From NCBI GenBank assembly GCA_030613505.1, contig JAUWLW010000028.1, positions 1 to 39,498 of the forward strand: a DNA stretch of 39,498 nt, given 5' to 3'. Source of the DNA: Candidatus Zixiibacteriota bacterium. Its GTDB lineage: Bacteria; RBG-13-66-14; B26-G2; WVWN01. A program made the position numbers and the translations under genes. Below the pieces are notes generated by a model. That model did no database searches and was not told where the DNA came from. It saw only the letters and a list, made by a program, of their open reading frames with translations. Positions 8,094 through 16,769 of the stretch are shown here, in pieces (the stretch's first letter is position 1; every line of letters begins with the position of its first letter).

Positions 8094-9401
8094 CTATCCC
8101 CTGCTCCGCGCCACGGCTTTGTAGCCTATGTCGCGACGGTAATACATGCCGGCGAAGCGTACGCGACCCATGGCGTCGTACGCTCTCTTGACAGCGTCGG
8201 CAACGGTAACGCCAAGCGCCGTTACGGCCAACACCCGCCCACCGGCGGTCACTACCTTATCGTCCTCTACGGCGGTACCGGCGTGGAAAACAATTACGTC
8301 CTCCATCGCGGCAACTTCGTCGAGGCCCTTGATTATCCGACCCTTTTCGTATTCGCCCGGATAGCCTTTCGACGCGGCGACGACCGCTACGGCCGCGCCC
8401 GACTGCCACTCGAAACGACCGAACTCGAGATTGCCCGCGGTAGCGCTCGCGCACACCTCGTAAAGATCATCCTGGAGCAAAGGCAGCACCGCCTGCGCTT
8501 CCGGGTCGCCGAAGCGACAGTTGAATTCCAGTAATTTCGGCCCCTCGAAATCCACGATCAAACCGGCGTAGATACAACCTTGATAAGGTATCCCCTCGTC
8601 CGCGAGGGCGGCGATTGTCGGCTCGATTACCGTCTCCGTCACCGTTTTGAGCATCTTCCCGTCGATAACCGGCGCCGGCGCGTACGCGCCCATACCGCCG
8701 GTATTCGGGCCGCCGTCGCCATCCTTTAAACGCTTGTGATCCTGCGACGGAATCATCACCGCTACGCGCTCGCCGTCCGTGACGGCTAAAATGGACGCCT
8801 CTTCGCCGCTTACGTAGTCCTCGATAAGGATTCTATCTCCGGCGGAGCCGAATTTCCTTTCCACCATCGTCGCCTCGACCGCGGCGTACGCCTCCTCCTC
8901 GGTCAAAGCAACCACGACGCCCTTACCCGCGGCCAGGCCGTCGGCTTTTATCACGCACGGCGCGCCGCTTATGTCAATATAACGCCGCGCGGCTTCCGCA
9001 TCGTCGAAGATCTCCGCCGGCGCCGTCGGTATGCCGGCTTTGAGGACGAGTTCCTTCGCGAAGATTTTAGACGACTCGATACGGGCAGCTTGCTTCGTAG
9101 GCCCGAAGATGGGTAGTTTGGCGGCGTGGAAGCGGTCGACTATCCCCTCCGCCAGCGGCGCCTCCGGCCCCACGCCCGTCAGGTCGACTTTCTCGCTCCG
9201 CGCGAACTTCGCGAGCGCCTCTATGTCGCCGGTGCCGACGGCGACGTTCTCGGCGATTTGGGCCGTACCAGCGTTCCCGGGCGCCGCGAATACCCTCCCA
9301 ACTTGGGGGGATTTATGAAACGCCCACGCGAGCGTATGTTCGCGGCCGCCGCCGCCGACGACCAGGACCGATTTCTTTTTCTTCGACGCTTTTGCGACCA
9401 T
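8094..9401 (-). CDS. purD: Phosphoribosylamine-glycine ligase (GAR synthetase)
   Basis: ATP-grasp enzyme joining glycine to phosphoribosylamine, the product of PurF. At 435 residues it is full length. The N-terminal G-G-G-G-R-E-H-T-L-A-W is at about 16-26, followed by P-G-N-A-G-T (about 41-46), and the ATP-grasp core has P-C-V-I-K-A-D-G-L-A-A-G-K-G-V-V near 146-161. D-H-K-R-L-K-D-G-D-x-G-P-N-T-G-G-M-G-A-Y and the metal-binding E-F-N-C-R-F-G-D-P-E follow. A lysine-rich stretch of about eight residues precedes the Rossmann start. It follows purH by 49 bases, the longest gap in this part of the operon, and precedes purE by 5. Confidence 0.97.
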   Translation of the reverse strand: MVAKASKKKKSVLVVGGGGREHTLAWAFHKSPQVGRVFAAPGNAGTAQIAENVAVGTGDIEALAKFARSEKVDLTGVGPEAPLAEGIVDRFHAAKLPIFGPTKQAARIESSKIFAKELVLKAGIPTAPAEIFDDAEAARRYIDISGAPCVIKADGLAAGKGVVVALTEEEAYAAVEATMVERKFGSAGDRILIEDYVSGEEASILAVTDGERVAVMIPSQDHKRLKDGDGGPNTGGMGAYAPAPVIDGKMLKTVTETVIEPTIAALADEGIPYQGCIYAGLIVDFEGPKLLEFNCRFGDPEAQAVLPLLQDDLYEVCASATAGNLEFGRFEWQSGAAVAVVAASKGYPGEYEKGRIIKGLDEVAAMEDVIVFHAGTAVEDDKVVTAGGRVLAVTALGVTVADAVKRAYDAMGRVRFAGMYYRRDIGYKAVARSRG

Positions 9402-9450
9402 AGCACCCTAATCTCTTGAACGGCCTTTGACCACGACTTCCCTTTTATCC

Positions 9451-10980
9451 TCAGTGCCTAAAATGGCGCCCGTCCGCGAAGAACAGCGCGACGCCGTACT
9501 TTTGTGCCAGCTCGACGACGAGCTCGTCGCCTTTGGAACCCGCCGGTTGAACGATGGCCCGAACGCCAGCGCGGCAAAGCGCTTCCGGCGTGTCGGCCTT
9601 GGGAAAAAAACCGTCCGAGGCCGCCACCGCGCCCCGCGCCGCTTCCCCCGCACGACGAACGGCGTCTTCCGCGGGCCACAACCGGTTGACGGACCCGGCG
9701 CCTATAGCCAACGTAACCGAATCCTTAGCTATGACCACCGCGTTGGAGCGCGCGTACTTGGCCACGGCCCACGCGAACCGCAAATCCTCTAATACGCCCG
9801 ACGGTACCTCCGGCCCGGCCACCTGTTTCCACCGGTCGCGGGCCGCGGGCCGCCGGTCCGCCTCCTGGGCTAATAAGCCGCCCAGAACGCTTCGGTACTC
9901 GAGCCTAGGCCGCGCGTACTTCCCCGCGAAAACCCGCAGGCGGTCGGTCCAACGCTTGGCGGTTCGTAAATACTTCACTACGCCCCTTTTAAATGACGGG
10001 GCCGCGCAGATGTGGAAAAAGATCCCTTTGGCCATCATGGCAGCCGCGGCGGCGTCGTCCACGGCCTTATTGAACGCTACTATGCCGCCGTATGCGGAAA
10101 GCGCATCCGCGGCCCAGGCGCGGCGGAAAGCCTCGGCCGGCGCAACCCCCAACGCGACGCCACAGGGGCTATTGTGCTTCACTACGACGCAGGCCGGCTT
10201 TCGGAACTCGTTCGCCAAATCGACGGCCGCGGCCAAGTCGAGAAAATTGTTGTACGACGGCGGCGGGCCGGCGAGTTGTTTCAAGCCGGTATCCCCGTCG
10301 CCGTAAAAGGCGGCGCGTTGGTGAGGGTTTTCGCCGTACGGAGCATCGGTTATCTTGTCGTATTCCAGAAGTAAATGATCCGCGAACCGCCTCCGCCGCG
10401 GCGTCCACCCGCCGAAGTAGTTGGCGACGGCCGCGTCGTAGCGCGCCGTTACGGCGAAGGCCTCGCGCGCTAACTCCCGGCGCCAACCTTTTTCATTTTT
10501 CCCGGCCCGCAACCGCTCGAGCGCTTCGTCGTACTGCGACGGCGACGACAGGACGACGACGCGTTCGAAATTCTTGGCCGCGGCGCGCAGCAACGCAACA
10601 CCGCCAATATCTATTTGTTCTACTGCCTTCCCTTCGGACACGGCCGTGCTTTTCACCGTCTCTTCAAAGGGGTACAGGTTGACGGCGACGACGTCTATGG
10701 GCGCGATGCGTCTTTGAGTGAGCTGTTTGCGGTGGCTCGCTGTGGCCCGGGCGAGGATGCCGCCGAAGATCTTAGGGTGCAACGTCTTAACGCGCCCGCC
10801 CAAAATTTCGGGGAAGGCCGTTACGTCGGCGACTTCGACCGCCTTGACGCCGGCGCGGCGCAGGCGGCGCGCGGTACCGCCCGTACTAATTATTCTATAA
10901 CCGAGCTCGGCCAAGCCCCGCGCTAACTCTACGGCGCCCGTTTTGTCGTATACGGCGATCAGCGCCGCGCTCACCGCCAT
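9451..10980 (-). CDS. purH: Bifunctional AICAR transformylase / IMP cyclohydrolase
   Basis: Performs the last two steps to IMP. The N-terminal MGS-like cyclohydrolase domain shows V-Y-D-K-T-G (9-14), S-T-G-G-T-A-R, G-G-R-V-K-T-L-H-P-K-I-F-G-G and D-I-G-G-V-A-L-L-R-A-A-A-K-N. The C-terminal transformylase domain shows Y-G-E-N-P-H-Q-R-A-A-F-Y near 216-227, N-N-F-L-D-L-A-A-A, and the catalytic V-K-H-N-S-P-C-G; the family normally has K-H-x-N-P-C-G, so the order of N and S differs slightly. The C-terminus keeps A-I-V-Q-P-x-G-S and R-H-F-R-H. 509 residues. GGAGG lies 7 bases before the ATG, inside the end of the dCMP deaminase gene, which it abuts. Confidence 0.97.
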   Translation of the reverse strand: MAVSAALIAVYDKTGAVELARGLAELGYRIISTGGTARRLRRAGVKAVEVADVTAFPEILGGRVKTLHPKIFGGILARATASHRKQLTQRRIAPIDVVAVNLYPFEETVKSTAVSEGKAVEQIDIGGVALLRAAAKNFERVVVLSSPSQYDEALERLRAGKNEKGWRRELAREAFAVTARYDAAVANYFGGWTPRRRRFADHLLLEYDKITDAPYGENPHQRAAFYGDGDTGLKQLAGPPPSYNNFLDLAAAVDLANEFRKPACVVVKHNSPCGVALGVAPAEAFRRAWAADALSAYGGIVAFNKAVDDAAAAAMMAKGIFFHICAAPSFKRGVVKYLRTAKRWTDRLRVFAGKYARPRLEYRSVLGGLLAQEADRRPAARDRWKQVAGPEVPSGVLEDLRFAWAVAKYARSNAVVIAKDSVTLAIGAGSVNRLWPAEDAVRRAGEAARGAVAASDGFFPKADTPEALCRAGVRAIVQPAGSKGDELVVELAQKYGVALFFADGRHFRH

Positions 10981-11499
10981 CTAAGAACCTCCTATAACTT
11001 TAATTTCGATGCCCGCTTCCTCCATAATGGCTAAGCCGAGCTCGTCCGGGTATTTCTCCGTCGCGACGACGCGCCGCACGCCGGCGTTAACCAGCATCTT
11101 CGCGCAAATTACGCAGGGGGTGCCGCCATATACGTATATCGTCGCGCCGTCGCTGGAGACGCCGTTGCGGGCGCATTGTATAAGGCAGTTTTGCTCGGCG
11201 TGCAAGCCGCGGCAGAGCTCGTGCCGTTCGCCCGAAGGGACGCCGCTCAATTTCCGGATACAGAACGGGCAGTGCGGCAGGCCGGCCGGCGCGCCGTTGT
11301 ACCCGGTGGCCAGGATGCGCCGCTCGCGAACCAATACGGCGCCGACGTTTCGGCTCAGGCACGTCGAGCGCTCCGCGACGAGCGTAGCGATGTCTATAAA
11401 GTACTCGTCCCAACTCTTCCGCGTGCGGAGGTGCACCGGCGGCGTCTCCGAGATGCCCAACTCCTCGAGCATTATCGCGATGTCTTTGGGAAGGTCCAT
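10981..11499 (-). CDS. Deoxycytidylate (dCMP) deaminase, ComEB type
   Basis: Zinc enzyme converting dCMP to dUMP for thymidylate synthesis. It carries the C-H-A-E-Q-N-type active site (R-G-L-H-A-E-Q-N, about 99-106) and the second zinc motif G-T-P-C-V-I-C-A-K (about 130-138). The insert with several Cys and His residues (L-P-H-C-P-F-C-I-R-K, H-E-L-C-R-G) is typical of dCMP deaminases that bind an additional zinc. The first 22 residues are an extension before the usual R-x-S-W-D-E-Y-F start. It sits between the polytopic membrane protein (56-base gap) and purH (no gap), so pyrimidine deoxynucleotide supply is tied here to purine synthesis. Confidence 0.93.
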   Translation of the reverse strand: MDLPKDIAIMLEELGISETPPVHLRTRKSWDEYFIDIATLVAERSTCLSRNVGAVLVRERRILATGYNGAPAGLPHCPFCIRKLSGVPSGERHELCRGLHAEQNCLIQCARNGVSSDGATIYVYGGTPCVICAKMLVNAGVRRVVATEKYPDELGLAIMEEAGIEIKVIGGS

Positions 11500-11555
11500 A
11501 TCTTTTAGTTTCTTGTCCGCCGGACGTTACCTGGCCGATCATGGCCCCTGACTAT

Positions 11556-12860
11556 TCAGGGCGAAATCGCAAAGGGGTAATCCCGGTAGACGGCAAATAT
11601 ACCGTATAAAAAATTTACGTTGTGGACTAGCTCTAAAAACAGAAAGCAGGTTAAGGCACCCGTAAGTACGTAAAATGCTTTAGTCCCGGGCCGGTCGTAC
11701 GACCGCAACGCCAGAGCCACCGACGCCAACAGCGGAAACGCGGTGCTTATCGCGTATACGTATAGAGTCGTTCCGTAAAAATAGTAAAAAGCGAGTCCAA
11801 ACGCCAACGTCAACAACAACCCGATTAAAACGGGCGTCCGGTTTTCTTTGTGCTTGATAAAAGAGTACGCAGCCCAAATAATTAGCCCCACCCAAATCGC
11901 CGCGGCAACTAATCCCAACGGGCTTAGTCGGGACAGGTCTACGTCGACGAACGGTTTCAGGGGGAGGCAAAATCGGCCCGCCGAACACCAATTTACGACC
12001 GTCTCGGGTGCGATGAGGTTGTACAGAAATAAAGGGCCCGCTAATTCCCCTAACCTAGCCCACAGGTAACTTAACTCAAGGCCGCCGAAGTATTTTACTA
12101 CAGGCGAATACGCGCCAAGTTCGTTGCGGTATACTTCCGGCAAGAAGAAGAGCACCGAGCGCGGGTATAGAAACTTTTGTACGATACTAAGTGCCGCGAC
12201 GCAACCGGTAATTAAAAAGCCGAAAATTAACGTTTTGACTATTACAACCCTAAAAGAGACGCTTTTATAAACGCTGGCCCCGAACGCAATGACCGCCGGA
12301 ACAAAGTTTGGAGTACACATACCGACCGCGAATATGCCCGCCGGCAAAAACCTCGACGTACTACCGGGCGTAAATACCGCCAGGTTGAAAAGCAATATTA
12401 CGCCGGCCGCGGCGAAGATCCACGTCTCGGGCGTCGAACCGAAAAAAATATGGGTGGAAGATAGACCCAAGATCGCCGCGAAGAGAATCGCAATAAGCTC
12501 ACTTAATCCTGCCCGCCGCAGGAACGCTTTAGTCATAACTACACACAGGGCGCCCGCTACGGAATTCATCAATACGGCCGCGGTTAACTGCGAACCGAAC
12601 GCCTTAGTTAAAAGTACGCCGACGGGATTTAAGAGTAATACGAAAAGCGGATGGACGTCGGTTCGGCCATGATAAGCGTTTACTACAGTTAAATCACCTA
12701 TTACGCGTTCATGGTCCGCGTTAAGTGCGGCGTTTAAATACGAGTAACCGCCGACTTTCCCTATCGCCAGTCCCCAACAGAAATATAACCCCCCAAAAAA
12801 TACGAAGAGAGTTAGATATGTTAAAAGGGGTGTAAACCGTCCGCCGCCGGTGCCTCCCAT
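11556..12860 (-). CDS. Polytopic membrane protein, GT-C-like, function unknown
   Basis: A 434-residue protein with about ten hydrophobic helices and few soluble loops. An acidic luminal-type loop (N-A-D-H-E-R, then G-R-T-D-V-H-P-L-F at about residues 66-74) precedes a long hydrophobic core. The segment L-G-L-S-S-T-H-I-F-F-G-S-T-P-E-T-W near 130-146 resembles the S-x-x-W/H ... P-E motif of GT-C glycosyltransferases such as the one at 2411-4378, so a polyprenyl-sugar transferase is the best guess. The ATG at 12860 lies 24 bases after purM and 56 before the dCMP deaminase, inside the purine operon. Catalytic residues cannot be named with certainty. Confidence 0.6.
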   Translation of the reverse strand: MGGTGGGRFTPLLTYLTLFVFFGGLYFCWGLAIGKVGGYSYLNAALNADHERVIGDLTVVNAYHGRTDVHPLFVLLLNPVGVLLTKAFGSQLTAAVLMNSVAGALCVVMTKAFLRRAGLSELIAILFAAILGLSSTHIFFGSTPETWIFAAAGVILLFNLAVFTPGSTSRFLPAGIFAVGMCTPNFVPAVIAFGASVYKSVSFRVVIVKTLIFGFLITGCVAALSIVQKFLYPRSVLFFLPEVYRNELGAYSPVVKYFGGLELSYLWARLGELAGPLFLYNLIAPETVVNWCSAGRFCLPLKPFVDVDLSRLSPLGLVAAAIWVGLIIWAAYSFIKHKENRTPVLIGLLLTLAFGLAFYYFYGTTLYVYAISTAFPLLASVALALRSYDRPGTKAFYVLTGALTCFLFLELVHNVNFLYGIFAVYRDYPFAISP

Positions 12861-12884
12861 AGTCTTATTCTCACCCTCTTAAAA

Positions 12885-13892
12885 TTACGCCAACGCTACG
12901 CCTTCCTCGCTCGTGCATTCGCCTACGACCATCCCCTCGGCCAAGGCGTCGAGCGCGCGCTCCTCCTCGCCGCCGCCTACGACGACCAGCATCCCCAGCC
13001 CCATGTTGAAGACTGCGTACATTTCTTCTTCCGAAACACCGCCCCACTCAGCTATCTTCGTAAAGAGCTTGGGTACCGGCCAGCGACCTTTCTCGAGCCG
13101 GGCGCCGACCCCGTCCGGCAAAAGGCGGAATAGGTTGCCGGGGATGCCGCCGCCGGTCACGTGGGCGACGGCGCGAACGTCGACGCCGGCCTCGAGCAAC
13201 CGCATTATCTCCGGGACGTAAATCCGCATAGGCGTCAAAAGCTCCTCGCCCAACGTCCGGCCTTCGTCGAAGCGCTCGGCGTATTCCAATCCCTGTTCTT
13301 CGACGATCTTACGTATGAGGGTAAACCCGTTGGAATGGGCGCCCGACGACGCAAGGCCGACGACTACGTCGCCCGGGCGGACCCTCGAGCCGTCGATTAC
13401 TTTCGAACGTTCCACTATCCCGACCGCGAAACCCGCGAGGTCGTAGCGGCCCGGGCGGTAAAACGTAGGCAGCTGCGACGTCTCGCCGCCGAGGAGAGCG
13501 CACCGGGCCTGGCGACACCCCTCGACGATACCTTTAACGATGGCCTCGCCCTGGCCGAGGTCCAACCGGCCCACCGCCATATAATCCAAGAAGAACAGCG
13601 GCCGGGCGCCGCAACAGATAACGTCGTTCACGCTCAAGGCGACGAGGTCGATGCCTACGGTATGGTGATTCCCCAGCGTGAAGGCTACTTCAAGCTTCGA
13701 CCCCACGCCGTCGGTACCGGCCGCCAACACGGGCTCTTTGTACCCGAGGTCGCTTATGTCCATAAGGCCGGAGAACAAACCGATTCCGCCGATCACGCGC
13801 GATTCGTCGAGCACGTGGGAGAGCTTTTTAATCCGGCCTACGAACTGGTCGGCGCCGGCCTGGTCTACCCCGGCTTCTTTGTACGTAACCAC
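12885..13892 (-). CDS. purM: Phosphoribosylformylglycinamidine cyclo-ligase (AIR synthetase)
   Basis: ATP-dependent ring closure of FGAM to AIR, the substrate of the PurE step. The 335-residue protein shows the PurM fold motifs: Y-K-E-A-G-V-D near the start, A-G-T-D-G-V-G-S-K (about 57-65), D-L-V-A-L-S-V-N-D-V-I-C-C-G-A-x-P-L-F-F-L-D-Y (about 81-103), G-G-E-T-S-Q-L-P and G-L-A-S-S-G-A-H-S-N-G. The C-terminus has V-A-H-V-T-G-G-G-I-P-G-N. GTG at 13892 is preceded by GGAGG at about 10 bases. The gene follows the degenerate CPBP-like protein by 24 bases. Confidence 0.97.
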   Translation of the reverse strand: MVTYKEAGVDQAGADQFVGRIKKLSHVLDESRVIGGIGLFSGLMDISDLGYKEPVLAAGTDGVGSKLEVAFTLGNHHTVGIDLVALSVNDVICCGARPLFFLDYMAVGRLDLGQGEAIVKGIVEGCRQARCALLGGETSQLPTFYRPGRYDLAGFAVGIVERSKVIDGSRVRPGDVVVGLASSGAHSNGFTLIRKIVEEQGLEYAERFDEGRTLGEELLTPMRIYVPEIMRLLEAGVDVRAVAHVTGGGIPGNLFRLLPDGVGARLEKGRWPVPKLFTKIAEWGGVSEEEMYAVFNMGLGMLVVVGGGEEERALDALAEGMVVGECTSEEGVALA

Positions 13893-13916
13893 GGCAGCGT
13901 AACCTCCGAGCCACCC

Positions 13917-14687
13917 TTAAAAATGCGTAAACCGTTCCGCGGCGTAGAGACGCCGCTTCGCTGCGACCACGATTAGAAACGCCACGAGTACGGCGAGCGA
14001 ATAATAGAACGGTAAGTCCATGTTCCCCGGCCGGTAATCTCGAGCGAATATCAGGTTCGTCGTGGCCACCAAGTGCTGTAATAACGCCGTTAGGAATATC
14101 GACCGCGACCAGAAATAATATAACGAGTACCCTAGGCCAAATACAATGAGCACTACTAATACTTCGACGCTCAGCGCGCCGGCGAACGAATTGAACCGGG
14201 CGATGTGGCATAAAGAAAAGGCAAGTGCCGCGATAAGGGTAGCCGGAGCTACCGGCATCCGCCTTTTCAACGTCGGCAATAAGACGCCGATCGTCGCCGT
14301 TACCGCCGCCAGGTTGAACGCGGCCGCGCCGAGAAAAGTAACCGCGGCCGGGCCCCAAGGGCGCCCCTCGGCGAATATCGCGACGAGCATCTCGACGCGT
14401 GCGAAAGCGAAAACCACCAACAACACCGCGAAAGCGTTGTCCCCCGTACCCGGCGAAGACCAGATGGGCAGCGCCAACCGCCCCCGCGCCGCGAGCCAAA
14501 GCGGTATGGCCAAACCGACCAACGTAACCGCGCCGACGTACAAAAACGCTTCCGCTAGAACGGCGCGTCCACCGGTTGCGGCGGCGGCCGGCCCGCCGTA
14601 CATGGCGTTAGCCACCGCCACCAAAGCGACGAAAACGACGTATATCGTAAGCGCGTAACCGATCGACTCTTTCCGCTCTGCCACCAT
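13917..14687 (-). CDS. CPBP-like membrane protein with degenerate protease motifs
   Basis: About 256 residues and seven or eight hydrophobic helices. The C-terminal half lines up with the CPBP (Abi/Rce1) intramembrane protease fold: G-V-L-L-P-T-L-K-R-R, then A-L-A-F-S-L-C-H and L-L-Q-H-L-V-A. The glutamates of the catalytic E-E-x-x-x-R motif are absent (A-V-T-A-T-I in that place), and the last H-x-x-x-N motif reads H-L-V-A-T. The F-x-x-x-H motif is kept (F-S-L-C-H). This suggests a fold without peptidase activity; the match itself is from motif memory. I place the start at ATG 14687, just after the purF stop, rather than 96 bases upstream inside purF. Confidence 0.65.
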   Translation of the reverse strand: MVAERKESIGYALTIYVVFVALVAVANAMYGGPAAAATGGRAVLAEAFLYVGAVTLVGLAIPLWLAARGRLALPIWSSPGTGDNAFAVLLVVFAFARVEMLVAIFAEGRPWGPAAVTFLGAAAFNLAAVTATIGVLLPTLKRRMPVAPATLIAALAFSLCHIARFNSFAGALSVEVLVVLIVFGLGYSLYYFWSRSIFLTALLQHLVATTNLIFARDYRPGNMDLPFYYSLAVLVAFLIVVAAKRRLYAAERFTHF

Positions 14688-14692
14688 CGCCC

Positions 14693-16168
14693 TTAGAACA
14701 TCTTGTCGCCGAAGAGCCTCGGCGTCATCATATCCTTCGCGAATTGTTCGTATATCGGCGTCGGGTAGTCGCCGGTGAAGCACGCGGAACAGAAGCGCTC
14801 TGCCACGCCCTCCTCCGTCAATACGTCGCCGCCGACAGCGCGCCGCAAGCCGCCGAGCGAGAGGTATTTTAGCGAGTCGACGCCGATGTAGCGCGCGATC
14901 TCGTCAACTTCCAACCTCGAGCCGATGAGCTCTTCACGAGTAGGAGTATCTATGCCGTAGAAACAAGGCCAACGCCACGGCGGGCAACTTATCCGTAGGT
15001 GAATTTCGCCCGCGCCCGCGTTGCGTACGATGTCTATAATCTTACGCGACGTCGTCCCGCGCACGATCGAGTCATCCACAATGACGAGCGATTTCCCGGC
15101 TATCAAGTCCCGTACCGGGTTGTACTTCAACCGCGTCCCGAAAGCCCGGATGCGCTGCTCGGGCTCGATAAACGTCCGACCTATGTAATGGCTGCGTATG
15201 ATACCCAGCTCAAACGGTATGCCCGATTCCTCGGCGTAGCCGAGGGCCGCGCTGTTAGACGAATCCGGAACCGCGATCACCATATCCGCCGCGAAACCCG
15301 GTTCTTCTTCCCTCGCTAATCCCACACCCAGGGTTTTACGCGCCTCGTGGACGCCGCGGCCAAATATGTACGAATCCGGCCGCGAGAAATATACGAGCTC
15401 AAAGATACACATCGCCGGCTTCACGGCCTCAAACGGCCGAAACGATTTAACGCCACGGGCTGTTATCTCCACGATTTCGCCGGGCTCGATGTCGCGTTCG
15501 TAAGTTGCGCCGACCAGGTCGAAAGCACAGGTCTCGGACGCCACCACGAAGGCGTTGCCCAGCGTACCCAGGCACAATGGCCGCCACCCGTGAGGGTCCC
15601 GCGCCGCCAAGAGCCGGTTTTCCTCCAGAAAGAGCACCGAATACGCCCCCTCCAGATGTTTGAGGGCGTTGGGGATAGCAACCGTTAACTCGTCGTCCTC
15701 GTCGTGGGCGATGAGGTGAATAATAATCTCCGAGTCCGACGTCGTCGTGAATATCGAACCTCGCTGTTCCAATTCCTCGCGCAAGGGGAGCGCGTTCACG
15801 ACGTTGCCGTTGTGGCACACGGCCAGCGAACCCCGCAAGTAATCGACCTTAACCGGTTGTGCGTTCGCGAGCGAGGTGTCGCCCAAGGTCGAGTACCGAA
15901 CGTGCCCTATGGCCGAATTGCCGGTCAGCCTCTTCAGGACGTCCTCGCGGAATATATCGTTCACCAGGCCCAAAGCCCGATGCTGGCGTAATCGTTTACC
16001 GTCCGAGGCAACGATGCCCGCAGACTCCTGGCCGCGGTGTTGCAGCGCGTATATGCCCAGGTACGTCAGCGTTGCGGCCTCGGGATGCCCGAATATGCCG
16101 AAGACGCCGCAAGCTTCTTTGGGGTAGTAACTTTTTTCCATACAGTGAATAGGGGTAACCCCTGCCAT
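14693..16168 (-). CDS. purF: Amidophosphoribosyltransferase
   Basis: Committed step of purine synthesis: glutamine and PRPP give phosphoribosylamine. The sequence K-E-A-C-G-V-F-G-I-F-G shows the N-terminal nucleophile Cys (residue 20 from the ATG at 16168), so a propeptide must be removed as in the Bacillus type. G-L-Q/A-L-Q-H-R-G-Q-E-S-A-G-I and the R-Y-S-T-L-G loop follow. The PRPP-binding V-I-V-D-D-S-I-V-R-G-T-T is near 355. Cysteines expected to bind the 4Fe-4S cluster are visible in C-I-F-E-L-V-Y, P-C-F-Y-G-I-D and F-C-S-A-C-F-T-G. An ATG at 16141 would give a propeptide of only 10 residues and is equally plausible; neither has a clear ribosome site. Confidence 0.96.
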   Translation of the reverse strand: MAGVTPIHCMEKSYYPKEACGVFGIFGHPEAATLTYLGIYALQHRGQESAGIVASDGKRLRQHRALGLVNDIFREDVLKRLTGNSAIGHVRYSTLGDTSLANAQPVKVDYLRGSLAVCHNGNVVNALPLREELEQRGSIFTTTSDSEIIIHLIAHDEDDELTVAIPNALKHLEGAYSVLFLEENRLLAARDPHGWRPLCLGTLGNAFVVASETCAFDLVGATYERDIEPGEIVEITARGVKSFRPFEAVKPAMCIFELVYFSRPDSYIFGRGVHEARKTLGVGLAREEEPGFAADMVIAVPDSSNSAALGYAEESGIPFELGIIRSHYIGRTFIEPEQRIRAFGTRLKYNPVRDLIAGKSLVIVDDSIVRGTTSRKIIDIVRNAGAGEIHLRISCPPWRWPCFYGIDTPTREELIGSRLEVDEIARYIGVDSLKYLSLGGLRRAVGGDVLTEEGVAERFCSACFTGDYPTPIYEQFAKDMMTPRLFGDKMF

Positions 16169-16238
16169 ATATTATCACATCGTATCGCGCACCGTCTTCA
16201 ATTCCGCGGCGTACAGCCGGATTCGGACGGTTGGCGCC

Positions 16239-16748
16239 TTATTGGATCGTCAGCTGCTCGCGCCAGAAATTTTCCATCGCTGAGATGATGTTGTTATATT
16301 TTTTATCCTCCGCGTTTTCGGGGTCGGTTACGGTGAACGTATTTTCCCTTTTCACCTCTTTTACCCTGACGGTATAAGTAGGTTGGTCTTTGGACCCCTC
16401 GGGCGCGCTCGTCAACATAAAGGCGCGGTTTTTATTGAGCTCGAGCCAAATTTTTTCAAAGGACTCGAAGTCTACCTTGCGCTCCGCTACGACGTAGTCG
16501 CGGCTGTGGTAAACGACTATGTACTCGACGTGAACCGTTTTGAATTCGGCTTCTTTTTCGTATACCTTTACGTTGAGTATTTTGACCGGGGACTTGCCGC
16601 CCGTTCGCGTGACGACGATCGCTCGGCGGGCATCCGGCGGTACGCTCGCGTCGCGCGCCTCCACTTCCACCCGCTCGACGGGGTACAACTCCTGGCGAGG
16701 TAGCATAGCCATCGGTAGAAGCAACAACGCGATCAGGACGAGAATCAT
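16239..16748 (-). CDS. Small secreted protein, function unknown
   Basis: I do not recognise this 169-residue protein. Residues 1-16 are a hydrophobic leader (I-L-V-L-I-A-L-L-L-L) with no positive charge before it and no lipobox, consistent with an export signal or a membrane anchor. The rest is hydrophilic, rich in Val, Lys and Glu, with alternating beta-type strands (H-V-E-Y-I-V-V-Y, Y-T-V-R-V-K-E-V) and a helical end. No cysteine is present. A strong GGGAGGG lies 4-5 bases before the ATG, so the start is well supported. It sits between purC (21 bases) and purF (70 bases) and is probably read through from the purC promoter. Confidence 0.7.
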   Translation of the reverse strand: MILVLIALLLLPMAMLPRQELYPVERVEVEARDASVPPDARRAIVVTRTGGKSPVKILNVKVYEKEAEFKTVHVEYIVVYHSRDYVVAERKVDFESFEKIWLELNKNRAFMLTSAPEGSKDQPTYTVRVKEVKRENTFTVTDPENAEDKKYNNIISAMENFWREQLTIQ

Positions 16749-16769
16749 CTTACCCTCCCGCCGCGGGTA

